A stretch of DNA of 64,000 nucleotides from Litorimonas sp947503715 (GTDB taxonomy: Bacteria > Pseudomonadota > Alphaproteobacteria > Caulobacterales > Maricaulaceae), in assembly GCF_050271975.1 (NCBI RefSeq), contig NZ_CP189850.1, positions 1,116,001 through 1,180,000 on the forward strand, read 5' to 3'. The notes below the pieces were generated by a model. The model was not told where the DNA came from. It saw only the letters and a program-made list of their open reading frames with translations, and ran no database searches. The position numbers and the translations under genes are program-made. Shown here in pieces: positions 9,499 to 17,574 of this stretch (its first letter is position 1; each line of letters starts with the position of its first letter).

Positions 9499-10139
9499 TG
9501 TGGTATAAACCTCACGCGATCACCCGCATTGAGGAGGAAGGGCGCCTCCCGTTCGGGATCGAAAATGGAGAAGGACGTGCGGCCAATTATCTGCCAGCCG
9601 CCGGGACTTTCCAATCCGTAGATGCCCGTCTGCCAGTTCGCAATCCCAAGACTGCCGGCAGGAACCTTGGCACGAGGGGTCGCGTGGCGCGGATGGTGGA
9701 GGGCTATTGGGGCGGGCGAGAGAAAACTAAATCCCGGAATAAATCCCATCATGCAGACGCGGTAGATCTGCCCGCTATGTAAAGCGATCACGGCGTCCTC
9801 TGTCAGTTTTGCCGTCGCGCAGATTGTTGGCATATCCGGACCATAGGTCCCGCCATAATTCACCGGAATTTCAACGAGTTTGCCGGCTGTGGTTGTTTTC
9901 GAGATGTGTCGCGCAAGGCCATCTTCGACATGACGTTTTGCGCTACTCATTGAACGCAGCCCAAGATCAAAGACGCAGACGATGGAATCATATCCTGGCA
10001 CGACCTCGATATATCTTCCGCTCTCCCGCAAATGCGCGGCGAGGTGGTGGACCGCATCATTGACGGGCTCTGAGAATCCATCTGTCGGCCACCGGATTAG
10101 AAGCGCGTGATCCCCGTAATTTGAAATCGTAGGGGTCAT
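9495..10139 (-). CDS. pxpB: 5-oxoprolinase subunit PxpB (KipI family)
   Basis: At 214 residues this matches AHS1 (KipI) family size. Recognisable segments are YGDHALLIRW at the N terminus, PVNYGGTYGPDM in the middle and MMGFIPGFSFL near residue 130. It forms the complex with PxpC that carries out the phosphorylation and ring-opening steps of 5-oxoproline hydrolysis. ATGA overlaps join it to pxpA upstream and pxpC downstream, so the three subunits are translationally coupled, fitting a fixed stoichiometry. Confidence 0.92.
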   Translation of the reverse strand: MTPTISNYGDHALLIRWPTDGFSEPVNDAVHHLAAHLRESGRYIEVVPGYDSIVCVFDLGLRSMSSAKRHVEDGLARHISKTTTAGKLVEIPVNYGGTYGPDMPTICATAKLTEDAVIALHSGQIYRVCMMGFIPGFSFLSPAPIALHHPRHATPRAKVPAGSLGIANWQTGIYGLESPGGWQIIGRTSFSIFDPEREAPFLLNAGDRVRFIPQ

Positions 10140-10906
10140 GCGAAGGCCTTTATGGTGAGGCCCGCCGCTTCAATAACGGCGCGGGCTTGTTTTGCCGTCT
10201 CCACCGCACCCGCACTGTCCCCATGCACGCAGAGAGACCCGGTTTGCAGCGTCAGAAAATTGCCCGATGCCGTCTGAACTCTACCTGTTGTCGCAAGGTT
10301 TTTGGCTTGGGCTAGCCGTTCGTCCTGATTCTCAATCACGGCACCTTTGACTTTACGGGATATTAAATGCCCATCATCCGTATAGCGACGATCAATAAAC
10401 CCTTCTGCGACAAAGCGTAGGTCAAAGGCTTTGGCCGCCTTTGTCATTTCCGAATTTGGTCCACCGAGTAGGATAAGGTTCATCTCCAACCGGGCCATCA
10501 CGTCGCAAATCAATTTGGATTTGTAATCATCACTGACGGCGTCGTTATAGAGCGCGCCATGGGGTTTCACATATTTGAGGACCGCGCCCTCCGCCGTACA
10601 AATTTCGGTCAAATCCAGGATTTGAGCGCGGAGCGTTTCAATGAGAGCTTTTGCGTCAATATCCTCGCCAATGACCAGACTCGTCCGTCCGAAATTGACG
10701 CGGTCGGGATAAGCCGGATGTGCCCCGATGGTCACGCCTTCAGCTCTGGCATTGCGCACGGTCCGACGCATGGAGGCCGTGTCGCCCGCATGTCCGCCGC
10801 AGGCAATATTGGCGCTGCTAATCGCGGTCAGGATTTGAGACTCAGACTCCGCCCAATCGGGATTATCCGCCTCGCCAATATCCGCATTGAGATCAATACT
10901 CTTCAT
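10136..10906 (-). CDS. pxpA: 5-oxoprolinase subunit PxpA (LamB/YcsF family)
   Basis: The 256-residue protein opens with IDLNADIGE and continues with SSANIACGGHAGD, the hallmarks of the LamB/YcsF family, and has YVKPHGALYND near residue 113. PxpA is the third subunit needed for 5-oxoprolinase activity. It is the first gene of the operon pxpABC-pabBC. Its ATG is only 30 nt from that of the divergent TauE-like gene, so the promoters of the two must overlap one another or reach into the coding regions. Confidence 0.92.
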   Translation of the reverse strand: MKSIDLNADIGEADNPDWAESESQILTAISSANIACGGHAGDTASMRRTVRNARAEGVTIGAHPAYPDRVNFGRTSLVIGEDIDAKALIETLRAQILDLTEICTAEGAVLKYVKPHGALYNDAVSDDYKSKLICDVMARLEMNLILLGGPNSEMTKAAKAFDLRFVAEGFIDRRYTDDGHLISRKVKGAVIENQDERLAQAKNLATTGRVQTASGNFLTLQTGSLCVHGDSAGAVETAKQARAVIEAAGLTIKAFA

Positions 10907-10936
10907 AAGGGCTTCCTATCCGCTTCCGCACACGGC

Positions 10937-11698
10937 ATGAAGCCCGAAATGTTATCCGATCCGATATTCCTCATCAGTGCTGTTTTCGCCGTCATCATTA
11001 CAGGTATTTCCAAAGGTGGCTTTGGTGGCTTAGCGCTGTTTGCGGTACCGATTCTTTCGCTCAGTATTTCACCTGTTCAGGCAGCTGGTATTCTCCTGCC
11101 GATATTGATCGTCATGGATTGGGTGAGTATCTGGGCATACCGGAAACATTGGGACAAGCGGTTGCTCCTCCTGATGCTACCCGGCGCGATGATTGGCATC
11201 GCCATTGGTGGGTTGCTGGCAGATCGCGTCAGTGAAGATTTCGTACGGGTCTGTGTGGGCTTTATTGCCGTAGCCTTTCCAGTTTATGCCGTCCTTGGGC
11301 CAAAATTTCGCACGGGCGGAGATTGGCTCAAGGGCAACCGCCCCATGGCGTGGGCGTCTGGTATCGCGGCAGGCTTTACGAGCTTTGTCGCCCATGCGGG
11401 GGGACCTCCTTTTCAGACTTACGCCCTGCCGCAAGGCCTTGATAAACGCATTTATGCTGGCACAGCGGTCATGTTCTTCATGGTTGTGAACGCGGTGAAA
11501 CTCATCCCCTATGCCATGCTGGGCCAGTTCGACCGTACAAATCTGACCATATCGGCGGCCCTAATCCCGCTTGCGCCGATTGGCGTGTTAATCGGCGTCT
11601 GGCTCGTGAAACGGATCGACCAGCAGACTTTTTACCGCGTCATGTATGCCCTGATTTTTGTGACAGGCGTGAAGCTGCTTTGGGATGGGTTGATTTAA
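10937..11698 (+). CDS. TauE/SafE family membrane protein (sulfite/organosulfonate exporter type)
   Basis: The frame encodes 253 residues from ATG 10937; a second ATG at 10949 is also possible. It has a run of hydrophobic helices and the duplicated TauE motif: GISKGGFGGLALFAVPILSL near residue 25 and FTSFVAHAGGPPFQTYALP near residue 145. The family (DUF81) includes transporters of sulfur-containing anions such as sulfite, sulfoacetate and taurine-derived compounds, but many members are of unknown substrate. The stop overlaps that of the convergent BaiN-like gene by three bases. Divergence from pxpA suggests, but does not prove, a shared regulation. Confidence 0.85.
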   Translation: MKPEMLSDPIFLISAVFAVIITGISKGGFGGLALFAVPILSLSISPVQAAGILLPILIVMDWVSIWAYRKHWDKRLLLLMLPGAMIGIAIGGLLADRVSEDFVRVCVGFIAVAFPVYAVLGPKFRTGGDWLKGNRPMAWASGIAAGFTSFVAHAGGPPFQTYALPQGLDKRIYAGTAVMFFMVVNAVKLIPYAMLGQFDRTNLTISAALIPLAPIGVLIGVWLVKRIDQQTFYRVMYALIFVTGVKLLWDGLI

Positions 11699-12867
11699 AT
11701 CGCTTCCCCACACGCCACCCCACTGGCCCAGGCCCATTGGAAATTGTGCCCGCCGAGATGGCCCGTCACATCAACAACCTCGCCGATGAAATAGAGCCCG
11801 CTCACCGATTTTGCTTCCATCGTTTTGGAGGACAGCTCATCCGTATCCACACCGCCGCGCGTGACTTCGGCCTTGCGGTAGCCCTCCGTTCCGGCAGGGC
11901 GGATGTGCCAGGCTGAGACTTGCAGCGCGAGGTTCTGGATTTCGCGATCCGGCATATCAGCAAGACGTGTGTAATTAATGCCCTGCGCCAAATGCGCGGC
12001 GAGGCGTGCGGGAATATGAGAGTTGAGCCATTTTTCCGGCGAGAGTTTGGGCGTCGTGTCTTTCGCCTCTCGCAATTCTGTCAGCGTGTCGCGTCCCGGA
12101 TTCATGTCAACTGTAATGGCTTCGCCCGACCGCCAGTATGAGCTGATTTGTAAGACTGCGGGGCCTGATAATCCGCGATGGGTGAATAGCAGCGCTTCAT
12201 CAAATGTCGCGCGGTCATTGGTAATCCGCGCGTCAACACTCATGCCGGAGAGCGCGGCAATCGGTTCCTTGAGTTGATCGGTAAAGGTCAGCGGGACGAG
12301 AGCGGGTTCGGTCCTGACTATGTTCAATCCGAATTGTTCGGCGATCTTATACCCAAATCCCGTCGCGCCCATTTTTGGAATGGAGGGGCCACCACAGGCC
12401 ATGACCACATTGGCGCAAGCGATTGTCTGTGTGGGGGTTGTGACAGCAAATCCATCGCCCAATTTTTCCACGCCCATGACCTCTGTGTCGAGGCGGAATT
12501 CATTGCCCGCGTCTTCACATTCCTCGACGAGCATATCGATAATCTGTTGGGAACTGTTATCGCAGAAGAGCTGGCCCTTGGTTTTCTCGTGCCATTTGAT
12601 GTCGTATTTCTCGACCAGCCCGATGAAGTCCCATTGGGTATAACGGGCGAGGGCGGATTTCGCGAAATGTTCATTCTCGGAAATGAAATTCTCCGGCCCG
12701 CAATAGAGATTGGTGAAGTTGCAGCGCCCACCACCACTAATCCGGATTTTCTCACCCGGTTTTTTCGCATGGTCCAACAGGACAACCGACTTCCCGCGTC
12801 GTCCGGCAACTGCGCCGCACATCATGCCCGCCGCACCTGCGCCGATAATGACGACATCATAATCCAT
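11695..12867 (-). CDS. BaiN/HI0933-like NAD(P)/FAD-dependent oxidoreductase
   Basis: The 390-residue flavoprotein starts with the dinucleotide-binding motif IIGAGAAGMMCG and has the family signature GEKIRISGGGRCNFTN near residue 40. The C terminus carries GLYFIGEVVDVTGHLGGHNF, the second FAD-contacting motif of this family. HI0933-like proteins are soluble flavoproteins with poorly defined substrates; BaiN from clostridia reduces bile-acid intermediates, but that role should not be transferred here. Its start overlaps the NUDIX gene stop by one base, so the two are cotranscribed. Confidence 0.88.
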   Translation of the reverse strand: MDYDVVIIGAGAAGMMCGAVAGRRGKSVVLLDHAKKPGEKIRISGGGRCNFTNLYCGPENFISENEHFAKSALARYTQWDFIGLVEKYDIKWHEKTKGQLFCDNSSQQIIDMLVEECEDAGNEFRLDTEVMGVEKLGDGFAVTTPTQTIACANVVMACGGPSIPKMGATGFGYKIAEQFGLNIVRTEPALVPLTFTDQLKEPIAALSGMSVDARITNDRATFDEALLFTHRGLSGPAVLQISSYWRSGEAITVDMNPGRDTLTELREAKDTTPKLSPEKWLNSHIPARLAAHLAQGINYTRLADMPDREIQNLALQVSAWHIRPAGTEGYRKAEVTRGGVDTDELSSKTMEAKSVSGLYFIGEVVDVTGHLGGHNFQWAWASGVACGEAI

Positions 12868-13436
12868 TACAGACCGTCAAGCTCGCCCGCCGCCCGCATC
12901 AGCGCCAGTTTGTAAATCGCTGCTACGCCGAGCGAATGCCGGATTTCGCCTGCTTCCACGGCGGCAATAGCATCGTCCAGACTGATCTTCATCACTGAAA
13001 TATCCTCGCTGCTCTCATGCTCCGTCTCGCCGGGGGTGAGGCCTGTCGCGAGGAAGATTATCGCGCGCTCATCCGTGACAGAATTAGACGTTTCCATCTT
13101 GATGATCGGCGTGAATGTTTTGGCCGTAAATCCCGTTTCCTCTTTCAATTCCCGCGCCGCCGCCAGTTCCGGCGGGTCATCAAAACTCCCGCCACCCGCG
13201 GCAATCTCCCAGCTATAACTCTTGAACCCAACACGGCTCTGCCCGACAATCCAGATGTGATCGTCCTCATAAGGCACGATGCCGACCGCCAGATTTTTAA
13301 AATGGACGAGCGCATAATCCGCAGGCTTACCGTTTGGGTCCAACGAGTCGATGACCTGCACATCCATCCACGGATTTTCAAAAGCCGAGCGACGCTCACG
13401 CAGCGTCCAAGCGAAGGGTTTGCGGGGGAGTTTCAT
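12867..13436 (-). CDS. NUDIX hydrolase, probably ADP-ribose pyrophosphatase type
   Basis: The 189-residue protein carries the NUDIX box, beginning at GGGSFDDPPELAAARELKEE and followed by TGF, near residues 81-103, in which the G-x5-E-x7-REUxEExGU pattern is recognisable although the first glutamate is replaced in this GSFDDPPE version. Size and surrounding sequence resemble ADP-ribose/ADP-sugar diphosphatases that recycle or clear nucleoside diphosphate compounds. It lies just downstream (in its own direction) of tRNA-Ser and is followed by the BaiN-like flavoprotein gene with a one-base overlap. Confidence 0.82.
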   Translation of the reverse strand: MKLPRKPFAWTLRERRSAFENPWMDVQVIDSLDPNGKPADYALVHFKNLAVGIVPYEDDHIWIVGQSRVGFKSYSWEIAAGGGSFDDPPELAAARELKEETGFTAKTFTPIIKMETSNSVTDERAIIFLATGLTPGETEHESSEDISVMKISLDDAIAAVEAGEIRHSLGVAAIYKLALMRAAGELDGL

Positions 13437-13478
13437 ATTGCGCCGTTAGCAGTCTGACTGTGTCGGGGGAAGGGCCAC

Positions 13479-13569
13479 TGGAGGTGAGGATGGGATTCGA
13501 ACCCACGTTAGGCTACAAACCTAAACACGCTTTCCAAGCGTGCGCCTTAAACCACTCGGCCACCTCACC
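13479..13569 (-). tRNA. tRNA-Ser (anticodon GGA)
   Basis: Read on the minus strand, the acceptor strands GGTGAGG and CCTCACC pair over seven bases and a genomic CCA follows after a T in the discriminator position. The anticodon stem-loop is CACGC-TTGGAAA-GCGTG, giving anticodon GGA for serine. A long variable arm (TAGG..CCTA) identifies a class II tRNA, and the T-arm reads GTGGGTTCGAATCCCAT. The T discriminator is unusual, since serine tRNAs usually have G there. Confidence 0.95.
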
Positions 13570-13699
13570 CTAGCAGGCAAAACGTTCTATCGAATGAGCG
13601 GTATCCGATAAGGGCCGCGATATAGCGCACCCCGCGTCGGGCGCAACCCTTTTCGTCCGCCCTTTACATAGGTTCTGACTCCCTGTTACCGACAGGACT

Positions 13700-14827
13700 A
13701 TGGTTGATAAGCTCACACTTGGCGTTGAAGAAGAATATCTCCTCGTCAATCCCGTTACGCGGAATGTGATGGGCAATCCGCCCAAGGGCTTTTTCAAAGC
13801 CTGCAAAGCCGCAATTGGCGAGCGTGTCACACCGGAATTTCTGCGCTGTCAGATCGAAATCGCGACCGATATTTGCGACACCGTTGCCGATGCAAAAGAT
13901 CAAATCGCGAATATGCGCGGCGAGATTTCGCGCATTGCCGAGGATATGGGCATGGCGCTCATGGCGGCGTCGACCCATCCCTTCACCCCGTGGAAGCGTC
14001 AGCGCCCCACGGAAGGCGAACGTTATGAGCAGCTCGATAATGATATGCAGGGGGCCATCCGCCGCATGATGATTTGCGGCATGCACGTCCATGTCGGTTT
14101 GGAAAATCCCGAACACCGGATCGATGTGCAGAACCAGATCCGCTATTTCCTGCCCCATATGCTCGCCCTGACGACCAGCTCGCCCTTTTGGGAGAGCCAG
14201 CCCATGGGGATGAAGTCCTACCGTCTTTCGGTCTTTGACGGCATGCCGCGCACGGGCATTCCCGAAGCGATTGACAGCTTTGCCGAATATCAGCGCCTCA
14301 TCGATGCCATCGTTATGACGGGCGCGATCGAGGATTCGTCCAAAATTTGGTGGGACATCCGTCCCAGCGCAAAATTCCCGACGCTGGAAATGCGTGTCTG
14401 CGATGTCTGCACGCGTCTGGATGATGCCATGACCGTGACGGCGATTTACCAATCCCTGACGCGCAGGCTGCTGCGGCTGAAGGAAGATAATATGAAATGG
14501 CGAGTCTATCCGGCTTTCCTGATTTCCGAAAACCGCTGGATGGCGCAACGGCATGGTGTGACAGGGGACCTCATCGATTTCGGTAGCGGCAAGGCCGTGC
14601 CCTATTCTGAAATTCTCGAAGAATTGATCGCGTGGATATCCGAGGATGCGGATGCGCTGGGCTGTCTGACCGAGGTCGAGAACGCGCGCAATATTCTCGA
14701 ACGTGGCAGTTCCGCCTGCCGCCAGCTCGCAACCTATGAGCAGGCCCGAACGGCGGGCCTCCGCAAACGCGATGCGTTTAATGCAGTCGTCGATATGCTG
14801 GTCGCAGAGACGAAAATGGGATTTTAA
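13700..14827 (+). CDS. carboxylate-amine ligase, glutamate-cysteine ligase type 2 (GCS2/YbdK family)
   Basis: The 375-residue protein begins LTLGVEEEYLLVNPVTRNV, the signature of the GCS2 family, and has CGMHVHVGLENPEHRI and SKIWWDIRPSAKFPTLEMR further on, which hold metal- and substrate-binding residues. Family members join glutamate to an amine (weak glutamate-cysteine ligase activity in E. coli YbdK). The neighbouring downstream gene is an N-formylglutamate amidohydrolase-like protein, a frequent partner in alphaproteobacteria, which hints at a shared glutamyl-compound pathway. The ATG at 13700 matches the family start. Confidence 0.9.
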   Translation: MVDKLTLGVEEEYLLVNPVTRNVMGNPPKGFFKACKAAIGERVTPEFLRCQIEIATDICDTVADAKDQIANMRGEISRIAEDMGMALMAASTHPFTPWKRQRPTEGERYEQLDNDMQGAIRRMMICGMHVHVGLENPEHRIDVQNQIRYFLPHMLALTTSSPFWESQPMGMKSYRLSVFDGMPRTGIPEAIDSFAEYQRLIDAIVMTGAIEDSSKIWWDIRPSAKFPTLEMRVCDVCTRLDDAMTVTAIYQSLTRRLLRLKEDNMKWRVYPAFLISENRWMAQRHGVTGDLIDFGSGKAVPYSEILEELIAWISEDADALGCLTEVENARNILERGSSACRQLATYEQARTAGLRKRDAFNAVVDMLVAETKMGF

Positions 14828-14894
14828 CGCCTCTGTATCCGATGCAATTCCGTGACTAGCCATTCGTTACAATCCCGACTAAACCGCCTCCTCT

Positions 14895-15620
14895 ATGTCC
14901 GAACCTTTCCATCACATTCCGGGCGACACATCCGTGCCGCTCTTTCTTTTCGGGGATCATGCGTCGAAGTTTATTCCCGCGCGCTACGATAATCTTGGCC
15001 TGTCGGGCGATGACCTGACGCGGCACATTGCGTGGGATATCGGTACGGAAGCCGTCATTCGCGGGCTTTGCGCACGTTTCGGAAATACCGGTATCGTCGC
15101 GGGCTTCTCGCGCCTTCTGATTGACCCGAATAGAGGCCTCGAGAATGAGAGCCTGATTCCCGAATTTTCCGACGGCACCGACATTCCCAGCAATGCGAAC
15201 GTCACCGCGGCGGTGAGGGAAGAACGGATTGAGACGCTGTACCGCCCCTATCACAATGCCTTGAGCGCGGCACTGGATCAGCAGGACAACCCGCTGACCA
15301 TTTCCGTGCATTCCTTCACACCCAAGCCTAATTTGGGGGACTTCCGCGCCGTAAATTTTGGCTTGCTTGTCAAAGATGATATTGAAACAGCAGAGGTTTT
15401 TCAGACGCGGCTGAGCGAGCTGGCGCCCGAATTGTCTATTGGCGTGAACAAACCTTATTCCGCCTATGACCTCAACCATACGGTCGATACGCATGTTTCC
15501 CCGCGCGATCTGCCGCATCTTGCAATCGAGATAAGACAGGACCACATCGGTGATCAACAGGGTGTTGCGCGAATGGTCTCCATTCTGGGCGACGCGCTCG
15601 AACCGATGATGGGAGCCTGA
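14895..15620 (+). CDS. N-formylglutamate amidohydrolase family protein
   Basis: This 241-residue protein has FLFGDHASKFIPARYDNLG near residue 20, a metal-binding type motif with the DHAS core, followed by HIAWDIG and GFSRLLIDPNRG, and ISVHSFTP near residue 135. These match the N-formylglutamate amidohydrolase (HutG-like) family, a zinc-dependent group related to carboxypeptidases. No histidine utilisation genes are nearby, so the true substrate may be another N-acylated glutamate compound. It lies 67 nt after the GCS2 ligase and two bases before msrA. Confidence 0.85.
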   Translation: MSEPFHHIPGDTSVPLFLFGDHASKFIPARYDNLGLSGDDLTRHIAWDIGTEAVIRGLCARFGNTGIVAGFSRLLIDPNRGLENESLIPEFSDGTDIPSNANVTAAVREERIETLYRPYHNALSAALDQQDNPLTISVHSFTPKPNLGDFRAVNFGLLVKDDIETAEVFQTRLSELAPELSIGVNKPYSAYDLNHTVDTHVSPRDLPHLAIEIRQDHIGDQQGVARMVSILGDALEPMMGA

Positions 15621-15622
15621 TA

Positions 15623-16225
15623 ATGGTCACGATGAACACCCGCCTTTGCAAAAATTCCAAGCACTTCGTCAATGGTCGCGACATGTTCGCGGCTGTTCCG
15701 GACGGGATGGAAGAAGCCCAATTCGGCTTTGGTTGTTTCTGGGGCGCGGAACGCATCCTGTGGAAACTGGACGGCGTGCATGTGACAAGCGTCGGTTATT
15801 CCGGCGGTCACACGGCGGACCCGGATTACCGCGCTGTCTGCACGGGCCGGACGGGTCATGCGGAAATGTGCCATGTCGTCTTTGATCCCTCCGTGGTCAG
15901 TTACGAAGAATTGCTCAAAGCCTTTTTTGAACATCACGACCCCACGCAGGGCAATCGTCAGGGCAATGATGTCGGCCCGCAATATCGCAGTGCGATCTAC
16001 ACCTATTCCGACGCCCAGATGAGCGCGGCAAAAGACGCAGTCGCGCGTTACGGCGAGGCCTATGGTCGCCCGATCACAACGGAACTCCGCACCGTGCCGG
16101 ATGTCTATTATGCGGCGGAAGACAGCCATCAGCAATATCTTGCCAAGAACCCGCAAGGCTATTGCATGCACGGTCCAACGGGTATTTTCTGCGCGTTGCC
16201 GGAGAAAGTTGCAGCTGCGGAGTAA
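15623..16225 (+). CDS. msrA: peptide-methionine (S)-S-oxide reductase MsrA
   Basis: The 200-residue protein has the MsrA active site GCFWGAE with the catalytic Cys at residue 38, and the conserved GYSGGHTADPDYRAVCTGRT and DPTQGNRQGNDVGPQYRS. It reduces methionine sulfoxide in proteins and free methionine using thioredoxin. A C-terminal segment GYCMHGPTGIFCALP supplies candidate resolving cysteines. The gene begins two bases after the amidohydrolase stop, so it is in the same transcription unit; both ATG 15623 and ATG 15632 are possible starts. Confidence 0.93.
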   Translation: MVTMNTRLCKNSKHFVNGRDMFAAVPDGMEEAQFGFGCFWGAERILWKLDGVHVTSVGYSGGHTADPDYRAVCTGRTGHAEMCHVVFDPSVVSYEELLKAFFEHHDPTQGNRQGNDVGPQYRSAIYTYSDAQMSAAKDAVARYGEAYGRPITTELRTVPDVYYAAEDSHQQYLAKNPQGYCMHGPTGIFCALPEKVAAAE

Positions 16226-16860
16226 TTGGACACTGCGAGTGTTTAATTAAATAAGACTCCTATCTCTGTTTCTTTTTGTTATCCTCCGGCTCGACCGGGG
16301 GGATCCATTCGCATTCGAGTGGCGGATGCGATCTAAAACTTCGTCAGTTTACGATAGTCTATGCGAGTGGGTCGTCCGAACAAGTCGGACAATGACAAAA
16401 CTAAACTTACAGTGATAATCTTTAGCCAAGCATAATCTGCGACTGCCCATCTGGGGGTCAGCGAGGCCTTCAATTATTAAGCGGGACGGCCCGCAGGGTC
16501 AGCACTCGCGACGGAGTACCGAAGATAATAACTCTGTTTTACGCGGGTGTGACCCTGCGGCGGTGGTTTATATCACGACGGCCCGTATTATGCCCCCGGA
16601 GTCAGTGCCTGACTGAACAGATCGTGTTGTAAATACGAAATATTCAGCCCGACCTGCCGGTCGGCTCTCGAACAGTGATAGGCCCGGCACAGGCTTGGGA
16701 CTTAAATCCAAGCTGCTCAACCCCACCGTCCTCCAGACCGATCAGAAAGCGCTAATCTGTCCCGTGTCTGAAAGAACGAGAGTTAATATGACATAGCTTT
16801 TACAGGTGGGAATTATTCTCTTTATAATTGGGGACTGACGGCCCAGTCTTTGCGCCACTC
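16226..16860. other. gene-free structured intergenic region with several hairpins
   Basis: No convincing reading frame is seen here on either strand. Several inverted repeats are visible: GTCCGA/TCGGAC at 16374-16390; a long one with arms at 16491-16510 and 16542-16560 (about 18 pairs, one bulge); AGTCAG/CTGACT near 16601-16615; GACC/GGTC near 16652-16663; and GCTTGG/CCAAGC near 16693-16713. The density of stems suggests a structured RNA or remains of one. The beginning (16299-16330, with CATTCGAGTGG) faintly recalls the 5' part of tmRNA, but no valid tag frame or T-arm was found, so I leave it unassigned. Confidence 0.4.
16491..16560. repeat. long imperfect inverted repeat (about 18-bp arms)
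   Basis: The left arm at 16491-16510 (CCGCAGGGTCAGCACTCGCG) pairs with the right arm at 16542-16560, with one bulged base and one G-T pair. The loop is about 31 nt. It is strong enough to form a stable stem on RNA from either strand. Confidence 0.7.
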
Positions 16861-16867
16861 TCCCATG

Positions 16868-16982
16868 TCATCCCGGCCTTGAGCCGGGACCTTTAGCTTT
16901 GCGCTCGGCGCAAAGTCCCATTAACACGCGATCTCCGCATTCATCTCATTCTACAAAGGCCCCGGCTCGGGGGCCGGGGTGA
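16868..16982. repeat. inverted pair of REP-like GC-rich palindromes with an extra hairpin between
   Basis: Stem 1 is TCCCGGC/GCCGGGA at 16871-16889, preceded by GTCA. Stem 2 is CTTTGCGC/GCGCAAAG at 16897-16915 with a three-base loop. Stem 3 is CCCCGGC/GCCGGGG at 16960-16979, followed by TGAC. The outer units face each other (GTCATCCCGG ... CCGGGGTGAC), as in REP/BIME-like extragenic repeats found in many alphaproteobacteria. They lie between convergent genes (msrA and the cupin gene), a typical site, and may also act as a transcription terminator. Confidence 0.6.
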
Positions 16983-17055
16983 CAGTTTGGTGGTAAAGCC
17001 GAAGGTGGGGATTAAGTTTGCCGCAATAGTGGATTGACGAAAAACAGCATCAATC

Positions 17056-17529
17056 TCACCCACCTTCATAAACCGCCCCACCTTTTCGCTGATAAACCCG
17101 TTTCGCCGTTCCGTTCGCGGGCAGGTCCAGGTCGATATCCGGATAGACCGCATGATCCGTTTCCGGATTGCGGCCACCGATGACGAGGAAGGTGACATCA
17201 GCCTCCGTCTCGTTCTTCATATGGTGTCCGATCCCGTCGCCCATCGGGTGAACGGTCACGTCACCGGGGGAGAGGGGTATGCCTTCGGCGCCTTCATAGA
17301 GGGTTGGCCGCCCGGAGATAATATAGACGACTTCGTCCTCTGCCGAATGATGATGCCGTTGCGAACTCCACGCATCGGGCGGCAGCGTGATGAGGTTCGC
17401 CCCGAATTGCGTCAGCCCGCCCGCATCAGACAGGCGCAGGCCTGATCTAATTTTGCAAGGGGCGTCAAAGGGCGCGGGATAATCACTGCCAATGCGTGGC
17501 TCAATTGTGTTCAAGTCCAGTTTCGGCAT
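17056..17529 (-). CDS. cupin domain protein
   Basis: The 157-residue protein contains the two cupin motifs: HHHSAEDEVVYIISGRPTL near residues 59-77 (His and Glu as metal ligands) and GDVTVHPMGDGIGHHMKN near 88-105. It is a small beta-barrel protein whose substrate cannot be deduced. I place the start at ATG 17529 because AGGAGGG lies just upstream; a longer frame reaching 17724 runs into the divergent membrane-protein gene and is unlikely. Only 45 nt separate the two divergent start codons. Confidence 0.82.
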   Translation of the reverse strand: MPKLDLNTIEPRIGSDYPAPFDAPCKIRSGLRLSDAGGLTQFGANLITLPPDAWSSQRHHHSAEDEVVYIISGRPTLYEGAEGIPLSPGDVTVHPMGDGIGHHMKNETEADVTFLVIGGRNPETDHAVYPDIDLDLPANGTAKRVYQRKGGAVYEGG

Positions 17530-17574
17530 GTCGCCCTCCTTGATGTGGTTCCGTCCCTCCCTTAAACGGCGGGC

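Noticed and set aside
13664..14863. Minus-strand frame of 399 codons opposite the GCS2 ligase
   Set aside because: The plus strand carries a clear family signature over the same bases; the minus frame is its shadow.
14856..16171. Two minus-strand frames opposite the amidohydrolase and msrA genes
   Set aside because: Both plus-strand genes have conserved active-site motifs; the antisense frames show no domain.
16299..16480. Possible tmRNA coding piece
   Set aside because: The tRNA-like start has only weak similarity, the frame before the GCATAA does not give an AANDN...AA-type tag, and no T-arm with GTTCRA was found nearby. Kept only as a question for an Infernal search.
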